From assembly GCF_034932365.1 (NCBI RefSeq), contig NZ_JAYGHR010000065.1:83821-147820 (forward strand): a stretch of 64,000 nt of DNA, given 5' to 3'. The notes below the pieces were generated by a model. The model had not been told where the DNA came from and made no database searches. It saw nothing but the letters and a program-made list of their open reading frames with translations. Below, piece after piece: positions 25,754-35,147 of the stretch (positions within the stretch are counted from its first letter, which is position 1; each line of letters begins with the position of its first letter). Source of the stretch: Capilliphycus robustus (lineage in GTDB: Bacteria; Cyanobacteriota; Cyanobacteriia; Cyanobacteriales; Microcoleaceae). Position numbers and translations under genes: made by a program.

Positions 25754-27253
25754 TTAAGGCTGTAAGTTAATTGAAACTTGAGTCGGGGCGTTATTTTTTA
25801 ACACAACAACTATGGCTTCAGCCGTCGGTTCACTCCAACGTAATAACCAACTCGGTTGTACGCCCAAGAAGAAAATCAAAACCGCTAAAATTAAAGCGGG
25901 TGCTTGTTCTGAAAATTGAACTTTGGGATAATAAGCTAACTCATTATTCAGTTTACCAAAACAAGTTCGGTTGAGCAGAATCACGAAATAAACGGCTGTT
26001 AAACCGGAGGCGATAATACAGAGTAAACTTTGGATGGGGAAAACCGGAAAGGTGCCTTGAAAGACCAAAAATTCAGCCACAAAACCCACTAATCCCGGAA
26101 TTCCAGCACTCGCCATTCCCGACATAATTAACAACCCACTCACAAGCGGTAAACCGCGAATGGGGTTCATCAAACCGTTGAGAATTTGTAAGTCACGAGT
26201 TCCGGCTTTAGCTTCTACAACTCCCACTAAATGAAACAGAATCGCGAGAATTAAACCATGAGCAAACATTTGAGAAATTGCCCCAATTAAACTAATAGAA
26301 GTTCCGGCGGCGGCTGCTACCATAATATAGCCCATGTGACCAATTGAGCTATAGGCAACCATGCGTTTAATATCCTGTTGAGCGATAGCGGTTAACGCCC
26401 CATACATGACACTAAAAACGCCAATAATTGAGAGTCCGGGTGCGATTAATTGCCACGTTTCAGGAAACAGTTGCAAGCCAAAACGAATTAAACCATAGGC
26501 TCCTAATTTAGCTAGAATTCCTCCCAATAAAATAGTGACAGGAGCGGAAGATTCAACGTAAGCATCGGGGAGCCAAGTATGGAGGGGAACTATGGGAATT
26601 TTGATGCCAAACCCAATCAGTAAAACACTTAATAAAATTAGTTGAGTCGTTTGAGATAAGGTTTGAGTATTGATAGTGTTGTAATCAAAATTTGTTGAAC
26701 CACTCAACCAAGTGATGCCTAAGAATCCTGCTAATATTAGGATTCCTGACAAAGCGGTATAAATCAAGAATTTGGTTGCTGCATAACCCCGTTTTTCGCT
26801 TCCCCAAATCGCAATTAATAGATAAAGGGGAATCAGTTCTAACTCGTAAAAGAGAACAAACAACAACAAGTTTTGCGCGAGAAATGCGCCTGCAATTCCA
26901 GCATTTACTAGCAAAATCATCGAATAATACAGGCGTGGGCGTTCCAGTTCGGGGCGAGTGCTAGCAATGGCAATAATCGTCAAAATGGCATTTAATCCCA
27001 TCAACGGTAACGATAAACCATCCACTCCTAAACTGTAGGATAAACCCAATTGAGGAATCCAAGAAAGGTATTCATAAAATTGAAAAGTGGGGTCAGTTAA
27101 ATCAAAATCTATTGCTAGTTTAATCGTGAAAGTGAAAATAGCGATCGCAATAATTAACGCAACAGAACGAACTTGACGGCTGATTAAATTTGCGGGTAGT
27201 ATCCCCACAATCATCGCCCCAATCACCGGAATTAAAATGAATAAACTGAGCAT
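25754..27253 (-). CDS. ndhD: NDH-1 subunit NdhD (CO2-uptake type, NdhD3/D4)
   Basis: 499 residues, antiporter-like membrane subunit with about 14 helices. Proton-channel motifs include the Glu in LFYELELIPLYLLIAIWG, the Lys in GFGIKIPIVPLHTWLPDAYVESSAPV, and LGGILAKLGAYGLIRF. Start ATG 27253 (MLSLFILIPVIGAM) is chosen over an open frame to 27307. Its place between a carbonic anhydrase and a CO2-hydration gene marks it as the D3/D4 paralogue of the CO2-concentrating NDH-1MS complex rather than the respiratory D1/D2. It pumps protons that drive vectorial CO2 hydration. Confidence 0.93.
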   Translation of the reverse strand: MLSLFILIPVIGAMIVGILPANLISRQVRSVALIIAIAIFTFTIKLAIDFDLTDPTFQFYEYLSWIPQLGLSYSLGVDGLSLPLMGLNAILTIIAIASTRPELERPRLYYSMILLVNAGIAGAFLAQNLLLFVLFYELELIPLYLLIAIWGSEKRGYAATKFLIYTALSGILILAGFLGITWLSGSTNFDYNTINTQTLSQTTQLILLSVLLIGFGIKIPIVPLHTWLPDAYVESSAPVTILLGGILAKLGAYGLIRFGLQLFPETWQLIAPGLSIIGVFSVMYGALTAIAQQDIKRMVAYSSIGHMGYIMVAAAAGTSISLIGAISQMFAHGLILAILFHLVGVVEAKAGTRDLQILNGLMNPIRGLPLVSGLLIMSGMASAGIPGLVGFVAEFLVFQGTFPVFPIQSLLCIIASGLTAVYFVILLNRTCFGKLNNELAYYPKVQFSEQAPALILAVLIFFLGVQPSWLLRWSEPTAEAIVVVLKNNAPTQVSINLQP

Positions 27254-27337
27254 AGGTTGTTTATTAAAGGCTGTGTATGTGATCAAAAAAAGAGGATTTG
27301 GGGCCAAATTAATTTAAGCTGACCCCAAAATAATTGA

Positions 27338-28036
27338 TTAGGAAACTAACTCGATTTTGCCTGTATCTAGATTATAGTATCCGCCAACGATTTTCAGTTT
27401 TCCCTCTTGAATGAGTTGGGAGAGAACCGGAGAAGTTTGCAAGTTTTTAATTTGAAACTTGACGTTGGCTTTGGTTGCTTCTTCTAAGCTTTGATTGGCT
27501 TGAATTGCGGGCTTGATCGCATCGATAATACTGCTAATACTACCCGGAACCGCTTTGCCTTCAATAGTCGCTTTAACCGCTCCACAGCTTTGATGTCCGA
27601 TGACCATTAAAACTTTTGCTCCTAAAACTAAAGTCCCAAATTCTAAGCTACCAATTTCTTCAGGAGTGGCAATGTTTCCAGCATCTCGAACGACAAAAAT
27701 ATCTCCCAATCCCTGATCAAAAATCATCTCTACAGGAACTCGTGAATCTGCACAACTGAGAACCGCAGCAAAGGGAGTTTGACCTTTAGCCACTTCTGTG
27801 AGTCGCACTAAACTTTGGTTGGGATTTTGACGTTTGTTATTCACAAAACGCTGATTCCCATCCATCAATTTTTGCAACGCTTCATCAGGAGTCATGTTTT
27901 GATTTTCAACAGCAGATTTCGGTTGTTCTAAATCACAACCAACTCCTGCTATTAAAGTTGCTGTTCCTAATGCACCCGCTCCAAACTTTAATAATTTACG
28001 ACGAGAAAATTCATTAGACTGATAAACTGTATTCAC
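27338..28036 (-). CDS. ecaB: Tat-exported beta-carbonic anhydrase (EcaB-like)
   Basis: 232 residues. The N-terminus carries a twin-arginine signal (FSRRKLLKFG), a hydrophobic stretch and a lipobox-like end (LIAGVGCD), so export to the lumen/periplasm with possible lipid anchoring is predicted. Catalytic zinc ligands of a beta-class anhydrase are complete: Cys-Asp-Arg in SCADSRVPVE and His-x-x-Cys in IGHQSCGAVK. Cyanobacterial EcaB enzymes have been reported to associate with CupA/CupB in the thylakoid (established knowledge, Synechocystis). Here the gene sits inside the operon, between ndhF and ndhD, which strongly supports a shared function in CO2 uptake. The EcaB name is by analogy. Confidence 0.88.
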   Translation of the reverse strand: MNTVYQSNEFSRRKLLKFGAGALGTATLIAGVGCDLEQPKSAVENQNMTPDEALQKLMDGNQRFVNNKRQNPNQSLVRLTEVAKGQTPFAAVLSCADSRVPVEMIFDQGLGDIFVVRDAGNIATPEEIGSLEFGTLVLGAKVLMVIGHQSCGAVKATIEGKAVPGSISSIIDAIKPAIQANQSLEEATKANVKFQIKNLQTSPVLSQLIQEGKLKIVGGYYNLDTGKIELVS

Positions 28037-28098
28037 TGTTTGAGTTACCCTAAAAAAATTGATTCTTCGACATTAATTGAAGTCAAACTTCATTCTCA

Positions 28099-29937
28099 CT
28101 AAAACAAACCGTAAGCCAGTATTGCTAAAATTGCAGCAATTCCAAGCACAATCGTTAGAGCATAAAACTGGGTTTGACCTGTAACATTATACCGCAAACT
28201 TTGACCACTAAAAAGAGTTGCAAAACCCACTAAATTGACAACACCATCCACCAGATAACGATCCACCCAAGACATCACTTGAGAAACTGAAGCAACAACG
28301 GCAATAATGGTCAAGCGATAGAGTTTTGCGGTGTAAAAATCGTAAGCAAAAAAGTCTTGAACGGCTTTTGAACCCAATTGAACAGGTTTTTGCCAATTGT
28401 CATTGACATAAATTAAACAACCAAGTCCACAACCTGCCAAACTTGACAACAGCAATACACCCGCAACTGTTTGATCTAAACTGGCAAATTCTGGTAATAA
28501 ATTCCAGTTAGCTAACAGTAAAGGAATGTGTAAACAAAATCCCGCTAAAAACGTCATGGGTAGCACTAAAGCCCAAAGTCCTTCAGGAGATCGCACCGTC
28601 ATTTGTTTAGGTTTTCCTGCAAAAATCAAACCAAATTCTCGCGTTAAACTAAACGCCGTTAAACTATTAATCATTAACAACACAACAACAATTGCAGGTT
28701 CAGTTGTCCAGAGATTTTCAATTAGGGCTTGTAGGGTCCAAAATCCCCCGAAAGGTGGCATGGCAATTAAAGCAAAAATCCCCACAATAAAACACAATCC
28801 AGAAATCGGACGACGTGACCACAAACCGCCATATTGGGTTAAATCTTGGGTAATATTATTGAGGATAATTCCGCCCGTACTCATCACCAATAACGCCATC
28901 GCAAACGAGTAGGTTAATAGCAACAGTAAAGTGATGTCAGCATGACCCGTTCCCACTGCTACAAATGCGATTCCCATATAGGAACTCACCGAATAAGAAA
29001 TCGCCCGTTTAATGTCAATTTGAGCCATCGCAATTAAACTTGCACCCAAAGCCGTTGCTAACCCCACAAACACCGCCGTTGACATCACCGTTGGCGACAG
29101 GGCTAAAACAGGTTCAAGCTTTACTAATACCCAAGCACCAGACGCCACAACAACAGCATTCCGCAAAATCGTACTTGGAACCGGGCCTTCCATCGCTTCA
29201 TCTAACCACAAATGTAGGGGAAATTGAGCGCATTTACCCATCGGCCCGGCTAATAATGTTAAACCTAATAATGTGGCAATTTTGGGGTCAATATTAGCAG
29301 TTTGCGCCCATTCTGCGAGTTCTGAAAAGTTCCAAGTTCCCGCTAAAGGATACAACGCCACCACACCCATTAAGAGGAATAAATCCCCCACCCGTTTGGT
29401 AAGAAAGGCATCTCTCGCCCCCGTTACAACTAAAGACTGGTTAAACCAAAAACCGACGAGCAAATAGGTTCCCAGCGTTAATATTTCCAGGACAATGTAG
29501 CTGTAAAAGAGAGAATCACACAGCACTAATGCTGAAAGTCCGCCTTCAAATAAACCGAGAAGACAATAAAATCTCGCCCATCCCCAATCCATTTCCATGT
29601 AACCAATGGCATAAATTTGGGCGAGTAAGTTTAAGCCAGTAATGACTAATGTTGCCCCCAAAGTTACGGTTGAAATTTCTAAGGGAATTGAAAAATCAAG
29701 ATCAACGACTTGTAGATAAGGAATGATCAATTTTTGAGCGGGTTGACCCCAAATGGCATTGAGGGCAAATAAACCATGTAAAAAGGCAATGAAGGTCATC
29801 AAAATATTTAGATAACCTGCGGGTCTTGGCCCCGTTTTACGGATAATTCCAGGCGACCAAGGAATTGATAGTATCGCCCCCATTAACGGATAAAGGGGTA
29901 TCCACCAAATTGTTTTTAGGAAAAATTCTGACATCAA
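28099..29937 (-). CDS. ndhF: NDH-1 subunit NdhF (CO2-uptake type, NdhF3/F4)
   Basis: 612 residues, distal antiporter-like membrane subunit, first gene of the operon. Typical stretches: YCLLGLFEGGLSALVLCDSLF, LLAGPMGKCAQFPLHLWLDEAMEGPVPSTILRNAVVV and MAQIDIKRAISYSVSSYMG, with channel Lys and His residues. The length is shorter than respiratory NdhF1 and close to what I recall for NdhF3. It forms the tip of NDH-1MS where the CO2-hydration protein docks. In model strains the operon is induced by low CO2 through a LysR regulator; a palindrome 220 bases upstream could be an operator. Confidence 0.93.
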   Translation of the reverse strand: MMSEFFLKTIWWIPLYPLMGAILSIPWSPGIIRKTGPRPAGYLNILMTFIAFLHGLFALNAIWGQPAQKLIIPYLQVVDLDFSIPLEISTVTLGATLVITGLNLLAQIYAIGYMEMDWGWARFYCLLGLFEGGLSALVLCDSLFYSYIVLEILTLGTYLLVGFWFNQSLVVTGARDAFLTKRVGDLFLLMGVVALYPLAGTWNFSELAEWAQTANIDPKIATLLGLTLLAGPMGKCAQFPLHLWLDEAMEGPVPSTILRNAVVVASGAWVLVKLEPVLALSPTVMSTAVFVGLATALGASLIAMAQIDIKRAISYSVSSYMGIAFVAVGTGHADITLLLLLTYSFAMALLVMSTGGIILNNITQDLTQYGGLWSRRPISGLCFIVGIFALIAMPPFGGFWTLQALIENLWTTEPAIVVVLLMINSLTAFSLTREFGLIFAGKPKQMTVRSPEGLWALVLPMTFLAGFCLHIPLLLANWNLLPEFASLDQTVAGVLLLSSLAGCGLGCLIYVNDNWQKPVQLGSKAVQDFFAYDFYTAKLYRLTIIAVVASVSQVMSWVDRYLVDGVVNLVGFATLFSGQSLRYNVTGQTQFYALTIVLGIAAILAILAYGLF

Positions 29938-30567
29938 GGTTTTCTTAACTTCCTGCTTAAGTTGTTAACAAGTGAGCAAATTCACGAAACAAAACCCAGA
30001 GTATTGAGCGAATCAACCTCTAAGTTGTCTATATTAACCAGTTGCGACACTGGCAATATTGTTTTCTGACATTGTGAACAAATCGATCCTTCCCAATCGA
30101 TTCATCCAGTCTGGTCAGAAAAGTTACATAGACTTTTTATAAAGATATCATGGTTTTGTATAGATTTTCATCTATAGTTTATCCCGCAGTGAACATGAGA
30201 CTGAGAAATATGTATGATGGATTGGTTAATGAAAACTTATCAGTTATCGCCGTTGAAGGGGTGGCATTGACATCGACTAATTCTAAATCCTCGACGGTGA
30301 AGTGATTTTCTCACTGTTCCAGCGATCCTCTGTTGCCTGTTCCCCACTATATATTTGGATCAAGGGACAAGCCGATCAGACTGTGCTGCGATCGCATCTG
30401 AGGGATGAACCTATTTTACCTGAAACAGAGCGATCAATCTCCAGATAGAATTGGCAAAAAAACTGTGCTAGTGCAGGAAAGTCAATCTTATATAAGAAGC
30501 CTTAGATTCTGTAACTCTATAAGTTCATGGTGTAGATGCTCAATAGAACGTTTTCAACAAAAAATCC
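29938..30567. other. Intergenic region between ndhF and TPR gene
   Basis: About 630 bases between divergent genes, presumably holding the ndhF promoter on the minus strand and the TPR gene promoter on the plus strand. A LysR-like palindrome is at 30159-30176. A plus-strand open frame at 30405-30716 overlaps the TPR gene in another frame and has no family features; it was not accepted as a gene. Confidence 0.5.
30159..30176. promoter_or_regulatory. Palindrome resembling a LysR-type operator
   Basis: TATAGA-TTTTCA-TCTATA is a symmetrical site containing T-N11-A spacing, the general LysR-family pattern, located about 220 bases upstream of ndhF. CO2-responsive operons are controlled by the LysR proteins NdhR/CcmR and CmpR, but this is not an exact match to their published consensus. 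Candidate only. Confidence 0.3.
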
Positions 30568-31398
30568 ATGTCCTACTTGAAGCATCAATCCTTATTAACT
30601 GCGAGCATCTTACTGACACTACTATTTCCTCTTATAAACATAAAATCAGCTTACTCTTTCCACAATCCTACACTTTTCGCTCAAACCCAAACCGACCAAC
30701 AGTCCAAAGCAGATGAGTTAGTTCTACAAGGTGGTCAACAGGTTATGGCGAAGAAATATCAAGAAGCTCAAGAATCTTACCAGAAAGCTTTGGAACTATA
30801 TCGTCAGATGGGAAATCGAAAAAGTGAGGCAGGTACTTTAGTTAATTTAGCTTTTGTATATGGACACTTAAACCAACATCAAAAAGCTTTAGAACTTCAT
30901 CATCAAGCTTTGTCCATTGTTCAGAAAATGGACGATAAAAACCAAGAAGTAGAAGTACAACAAGCAGTTATTTTTATGGGTATAGGCGATTCATATAAAG
31001 CACTGGGTCAAGAGCAACAAGCGATAGAAGCCTATCAGCAAGCTTTACCAATATTGAGTCAAATTGGAGATCAATTTAGTCAAATTGGAGATTTATTTAG
31101 TCAAATTGGATATTTGAATGTCAAAGCTCGAATTCTTCGTAACTTAGGAGAAATTTATGTAGCTAACAACCAACCAACCGAAGCAATTCAGTATCTTGAA
31201 CAGTCCGTTCAAGCTTCAGAAACCCTTCGCTCTGGAATAAATGGTTGGAAAATGACTGCTGAGTCCGAACAAGATTATTTGCAAGTCGTGAGTAAGACAT
31301 ACCGTACTTTGGCACAATTATTGAAAGCTAATGGACAAAACGCTAGAGCAGAAGAAATACTAAAGTTGCTAGAAATTCAACATAGTAGTGAGGAATAG
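30568..31398 (+). CDS. Secreted TPR-repeat protein, possibly a truncated CHAT protein
   Basis: 276 residues. A signal peptide (LLTASILLTLLFPLINIKSAYS) precedes tetratricopeptide repeats, for example EAQESYQKALELYRQMGN, KALELHHQALSIVQKM and QAIEAYQQALPILSQIG, giving a periplasmic protein-interaction scaffold. Architecture and the ending (ARAEEILKLLEIQ) match the front part of cyanobacterial TPR-CHAT proteins, but the frame ends before any CHAT peptidase domain. It contains an in-frame triple repeat (SQIGDQF, SQIGDLF, SQIGYLN). It is either a natural TPR-only protein or a shortened one. The partner is unknown. Confidence 0.75.
   Translation: MSYLKHQSLLTASILLTLLFPLINIKSAYSFHNPTLFAQTQTDQQSKADELVLQGGQQVMAKKYQEAQESYQKALELYRQMGNRKSEAGTLVNLAFVYGHLNQHQKALELHHQALSIVQKMDDKNQEVEVQQAVIFMGIGDSYKALGQEQQAIEAYQQALPILSQIGDQFSQIGDLFSQIGYLNVKARILRNLGEIYVANNQPTEAIQYLEQSVQASETLRSGINGWKMTAESEQDYLQVVSKTYRTLAQLLKANGQNARAEEILKLLEIQHSSEE
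31057..31119 (+). repeat. In-frame 3 x 21-bp tandem repeat in the TPR gene
   Basis: Three consecutive 21-base units starting AGTCAAATTGGA; the first two differ at two positions and the third is more diverged. They encode seven-residue units, keep the frame and extend a TPR linker. A likely site of slippage variation. Confidence 0.8.
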
Positions 31399-31991
31399 AA
31401 TTTTGACTGAAGCTTTCACTGAAATCACCATGCCATCAAAAGCCCCTATAACGGTCAAACAAAATTGCGATCACTGTGGGGGTGCGTCCACAATACGGCC
31501 TTGCCAGAGCAAATGGACAAAAACCAACGCTGGTCGTATAATTCGATGAGAGCAAGTATCTAAAACCTTTATCCAGCAATTGATTGAGGTTTTTAAAAGT
31601 TAAGAGTTTTAATGCAAGGGGAAAAGATCCCAAAAAGTGGGATTTTATATCAAATACGGAAAATAATGCTACACATCTTTCTCCCCATCTCCGGTTCTCC
31701 CCATCTCCCTATCCATCATAGTCACGCAAATATTTAAGTATTTCATATTATTATACGCGCTCGTTTTTTTGGAGATAATGGCTAGTTTTCAGCTAATTAT
31801 ATGTCCAGTTCGGCGCAAACTATGCGTATAACTTTACTTATACGTGCAGCGTTGTTTTCTGTACGTTTGCTCTCGCAACCCCTACTGGTGCTAACCGATT
31901 TCTCAATTAAACTTGCGATTTACAACAGCGATCAACTGAAGTTTTAAATGTTCAAAAGTTGATCGCTCTACAAATAATAGACCTTGAACCG
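31399..31991. other. Intergenic region without a recognised gene
   Basis: Nearly 600 bases. No frame shows family features; a 65-codon minus-strand frame (31436-31633) has no start context or domain. TATGCGTATAA and TTATACGTGCA around 31820-31850 form a short inverted repeat of unknown meaning. A CCCCATCTCC-type low-complexity tract lies near 31680-31720. Confidence 0.4.
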
Positions 31992-32519
31992 TTAAAAAGG
32001 AATCGGGTCATAGTCAGGGTTTTCCGGGTCAGTCGGAGCGTCAAAATCCGGTTCAGACTCCACCTCCGAAGGCGTTGGTTGCATCGGTTCAGAACTCGTT
32101 GAATTCATCCCCGATGAACTGCGGTTGCGAGAACTCAAATGAACCACATTATTAGGAGTCGAAGCCGCTTCCGACATCTCCTCAGTTGAGGATGAACTGG
32201 TCGAGGAACGGGTCGCCGAACTATCGACGGTATAAATCTTTTGAACAGTCAGTTCGGCTCGTTTTTCCTTAAACCCTTCCTGTCGATCAATCAAATTCAT
32301 CCCCAAGCGACCTTCAATAATCACATGATCGCCTTGATGATATTTTTCGCTAATTTCTTGAGCCAAATTTCCCCATCCCACGACCTTTAAGACCGCAAAG
32401 GAATCATCGCGCAAATTCGGAAACTTAACCAACATTTCCGCAATGGGAATCTGAGCATCAGCCGTATAGCGAAGTTGAGGATCTTGTACGATTTCTACCA
32501 TTAAAATGCAACTATTCAT
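31992..32519 (-). CDS. Single-stranded DNA-binding protein-like OB-fold protein
   Basis: 175 residues from ATG 32519 (MNSCILMVEIVQDPQLRYT); the frame opens at 32564 but those 15 residues look non-native. An OB-fold of the SSB family covers about residues 1-105 (VVGWGNLAQEISEKYHQGDHVIIEGRLGM). A long Ser/Thr-rich linker leads to an acidic tail ending DYDPIPF, resembling the C-terminal tip by which SSB recruits repair and replication proteins. Cyanobacteria often have such an SSB-like paralogue; whether this is the main SSB cannot be settled here. It probably shares a transcript with the upstream fused sugar-nucleotide enzyme (75 bases). Confidence 0.85.
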   Translation of the reverse strand: MNSCILMVEIVQDPQLRYTADAQIPIAEMLVKFPNLRDDSFAVLKVVGWGNLAQEISEKYHQGDHVIIEGRLGMNLIDRQEGFKEKRAELTVQKIYTVDSSATRSSTSSSSTEEMSEAASTPNNVVHLSSRNRSSSGMNSTSSEPMQPTPSEVESEPDFDAPTDPENPDYDPIPF

Positions 32520-32594
32520 AGATCTGATTTGGTATGGGTCAGTTGATAGTGATTTGAGGTTCAAAAATCAGCAGCTTAGACAGAATACTATTTT

Positions 32595-35147
32595 CTACTC
32601 TATCTGACTCAAATGATACGCTTCATCATCTCGATTGATGCCTTGAGATTGGTTAACAAAATCTTGAACCAGATTGCGGTATTCTCTGAGCGTCGTATCC
32701 ACCCAATCGCGATCATGGCTATTAGCATAGAGATGAACGAGAGGTTCACCCGCATCCGGTAAAACCAAAATCCAGTTATCATCTTGAAAATTCAACAGCT
32801 TCACCCCATCTATTAATTCTAAATTCTCTGTAGCATTCGTTTCGACTAAATGGCGCATCAAAGTTCCCTTAACCGCCCAAGGACAGCGTACCGTGTAGCG
32901 GCGGTGAATTACACAGGGTAAATCCGCCCGAATTTGTGCCAGCGATCGCTCTTGAGTCGTTAACATTTCCACCATCTTGGCGATCGCAAACATCGCATCA
33001 AACCCCGGATGAAATTGAGGAAAAATAAACCCCATCTCCCCACTTCCACCCAGTACCACATTCGGATTGGTGTGACAAGCTTCCATCAAAGCCGTAGGAT
33101 TAGCTTTTGTGCGAATCACCTTCGCATCGTGACGACGGGCAATTTGTTCAACAGCCGAAGACGCCTGAACCGGAACCACCACCGTACTGCGGGGATTTGC
33201 CGTTAACACCATATTCACCATCAAAGCCGTGAGGATTTCACCGCGAATGGTGCTTCCGGTTTCATCAACCAAGATAAACTGTTCACCATTGGCATAAACC
33301 TGAACCCCAAAATGCGCCCGCAACGCCTCAACCACACGACTCAGTTGATCAAGCAGATTTTCTCGTTCTCGGTTCGAGACAGAAGTTTGACTCAAACTGG
33401 CATTCAACACCACCGCATCACAGCCAAATTTAGCTAACAACTGGGGTAAAATCGCCCCAGAAACCGCATAGACATAATCAATCACGATTTTAGCGTTACT
33501 GTGGCGTAAAGCTTCAACATTCAAATGTTTCTCAAAACTAATGCTGTAGTTATCAACAACTTCCGCCGGATAAACCACATTACCAATTTCGTGAATTTGC
33601 GCCCGTCGTAAGTCTTCCTTAAAATAAGCCCCCTCGATTTTTTTCTCTTTAGCTTTGGTGATGTTAATCCCCTTGCTATCGATAATTTCAATTAAAATTT
33701 GATCCGCTCGATCCGGAGACAAACGAACGTGTAACCCGCCAGCCACATTCAGCGTCGGAATAACCGCCCTCGCGACTGGCAGGGCTGCGGCTTCTAGGTT
33801 AAATACGTTCACCCCCACCGACATCAAACCCGAAATCAGCGATCGCGTCACCATCCGAGAAATCCCCCGTTGATCACGGGATACCGCCACCGTCGAACCA
33901 TGTTTGAGAGTTGAACCATAAGCCGCGCCCAATTTCACCGCAAACTCTGGGGTAATATCAATATTGGCTAACCCCTGAACCCCTCGCTGACCAAATAAAT
34001 TCCGTTTAGCCGTATTGCCCCAAATCAGGTTAATGTTCAGCGTCGCGCCCGATTCAATTTTTTTACTCGGCCAAACCCTAACACCGGGGCTAATTTGCGC
34101 TTCTTCGCCCACCGTTGACAGCGATCCGACAACCGCACCTTCTAAAACATGAGCGCGTCGATCAACTCTTGTTCCTCGGGCAATCACACAAGCCCGCAGA
34201 TGCACATCATCGCCGATAATTGCTCCATTCCAAATAATCGGGCGTTTAATATTGGCATCGGCTCCAATAGTAATATTATCCCCAATCACCGATCCGGCTG
34301 CAATTTCTGCTCTCGGCCCGATGCGACAATTGCGACCAATTAAAACCGGGGTTTCTATCTGAGCCGTGCTATCAATGTAAGTATTTTCTCCCAACCATAG
34401 ACCCGGCGATCGCTGATCATAGGTCATCTCAAGTTTAACTCTACCTCGAAGCGCGTCATATTGGGCTTCTCGATAGGCATCTAGATGACCGACATCACAC
34501 CAGTATCCCTCAGCAACATAACCATACATGGGGATACCTTTTTCTAAGAGTAAAGGGAACAAGTCCTTAGAAAAATCCGACTCTTGATTGGCGGGAAGAT
34601 AGTCTAAAACTTCCGGTTCGAGAATGTAGGTTCCGGTGTTAACGGTATCGGAGAAAATTTCACTGGTGGAGGGTTTTTCGAGAAATCGACGAATGCGATG
34701 ATTTTTATCCGTGATCACCACACCAAAATCTAAGGGGTTAGGAACCCGAGTTAAGACCAATGTAGCCTTAGAGTTGTGTTCCAGATGAAAGTCAATGGCA
34801 GCACTGAGATCAAAGTCAGTAATACAGTCACCACTGATCACCAAAAAAGTATCATCCAGCAGTTCAGCAATATTTTTCACACAACCTGCGGTTCCCAAGG
34901 GTTGATCTTCTTCCACCGCGTAGGTCATTTGTACCCCAAAGTCAGTCCCATCGTGAAAATATTCACGCATGACATCCGGCAGGTAGTGTAGAGTGGCAAT
35001 CACCTCATAAATTTTATGCTGCTTGAGCAAATTGATAATATGTTCTGCTATGGGGCGGTTTAGAATAGGCACCATCGGTTTGGGTAGATCACAGGTTAAC
35101 GGTCTTAGTCTCGTTCCTGATCCACCCGCCATCAGCACTGCTCGCAT
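32595..35147 (-). CDS. Mannose-1-phosphate guanylyltransferase/phosphomannomutase fusion
   Basis: 850 residues. The N-terminal third is a nucleotidyltransferase (MAGGSGTRLRPLT, signature Lys in LPKPMVPILNRP, GDCITDFD), followed by left-handed beta-helix hexapeptide repeats (about residues 250-375: IGRNCRIGPRAEIAAGSVIG). The C-terminal half is an alpha-D-phosphohexomutase, but the phosphoserine loop is degenerate, since the expected TASHNP-like motif is replaced around AVSRDQRGISRMVTRSLISG. It is annotated in cyanobacteria as GDP-mannose pyrophosphorylase-like; true substrates are not certain. It could feed glycosyltransferases such as the giant enzyme at 2-6367. The ribosome site GGAGGA six bases before the ATG fixes the start. 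Confidence 0.88.
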   Translation of the reverse strand: MRAVLMAGGSGTRLRPLTCDLPKPMVPILNRPIAEHIINLLKQHKIYEVIATLHYLPDVMREYFHDGTDFGVQMTYAVEEDQPLGTAGCVKNIAELLDDTFLVISGDCITDFDLSAAIDFHLEHNSKATLVLTRVPNPLDFGVVITDKNHRIRRFLEKPSTSEIFSDTVNTGTYILEPEVLDYLPANQESDFSKDLFPLLLEKGIPMYGYVAEGYWCDVGHLDAYREAQYDALRGRVKLEMTYDQRSPGLWLGENTYIDSTAQIETPVLIGRNCRIGPRAEIAAGSVIGDNITIGADANIKRPIIWNGAIIGDDVHLRACVIARGTRVDRRAHVLEGAVVGSLSTVGEEAQISPGVRVWPSKKIESGATLNINLIWGNTAKRNLFGQRGVQGLANIDITPEFAVKLGAAYGSTLKHGSTVAVSRDQRGISRMVTRSLISGLMSVGVNVFNLEAAALPVARAVIPTLNVAGGLHVRLSPDRADQILIEIIDSKGINITKAKEKKIEGAYFKEDLRRAQIHEIGNVVYPAEVVDNYSISFEKHLNVEALRHSNAKIVIDYVYAVSGAILPQLLAKFGCDAVVLNASLSQTSVSNRERENLLDQLSRVVEALRAHFGVQVYANGEQFILVDETGSTIRGEILTALMVNMVLTANPRSTVVVPVQASSAVEQIARRHDAKVIRTKANPTALMEACHTNPNVVLGGSGEMGFIFPQFHPGFDAMFAIAKMVEMLTTQERSLAQIRADLPCVIHRRYTVRCPWAVKGTLMRHLVETNATENLELIDGVKLLNFQDDNWILVLPDAGEPLVHLYANSHDRDWVDTTLREYRNLVQDFVNQSQGINRDDEAYHLSQIE

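Noticed and set aside
30405..30716. 103-codon frame before the TPR gene
   Set aside because: It overlaps the TPR gene start in another frame, lacks a ribosome site and has no domain; the TPR frame has a clear signal peptide.
31436..31633. 65-codon minus-strand frame
   Set aside because: No domain, start context or neighbour supports it. It may be part of a degraded element, but nothing recognisable was found in any frame.
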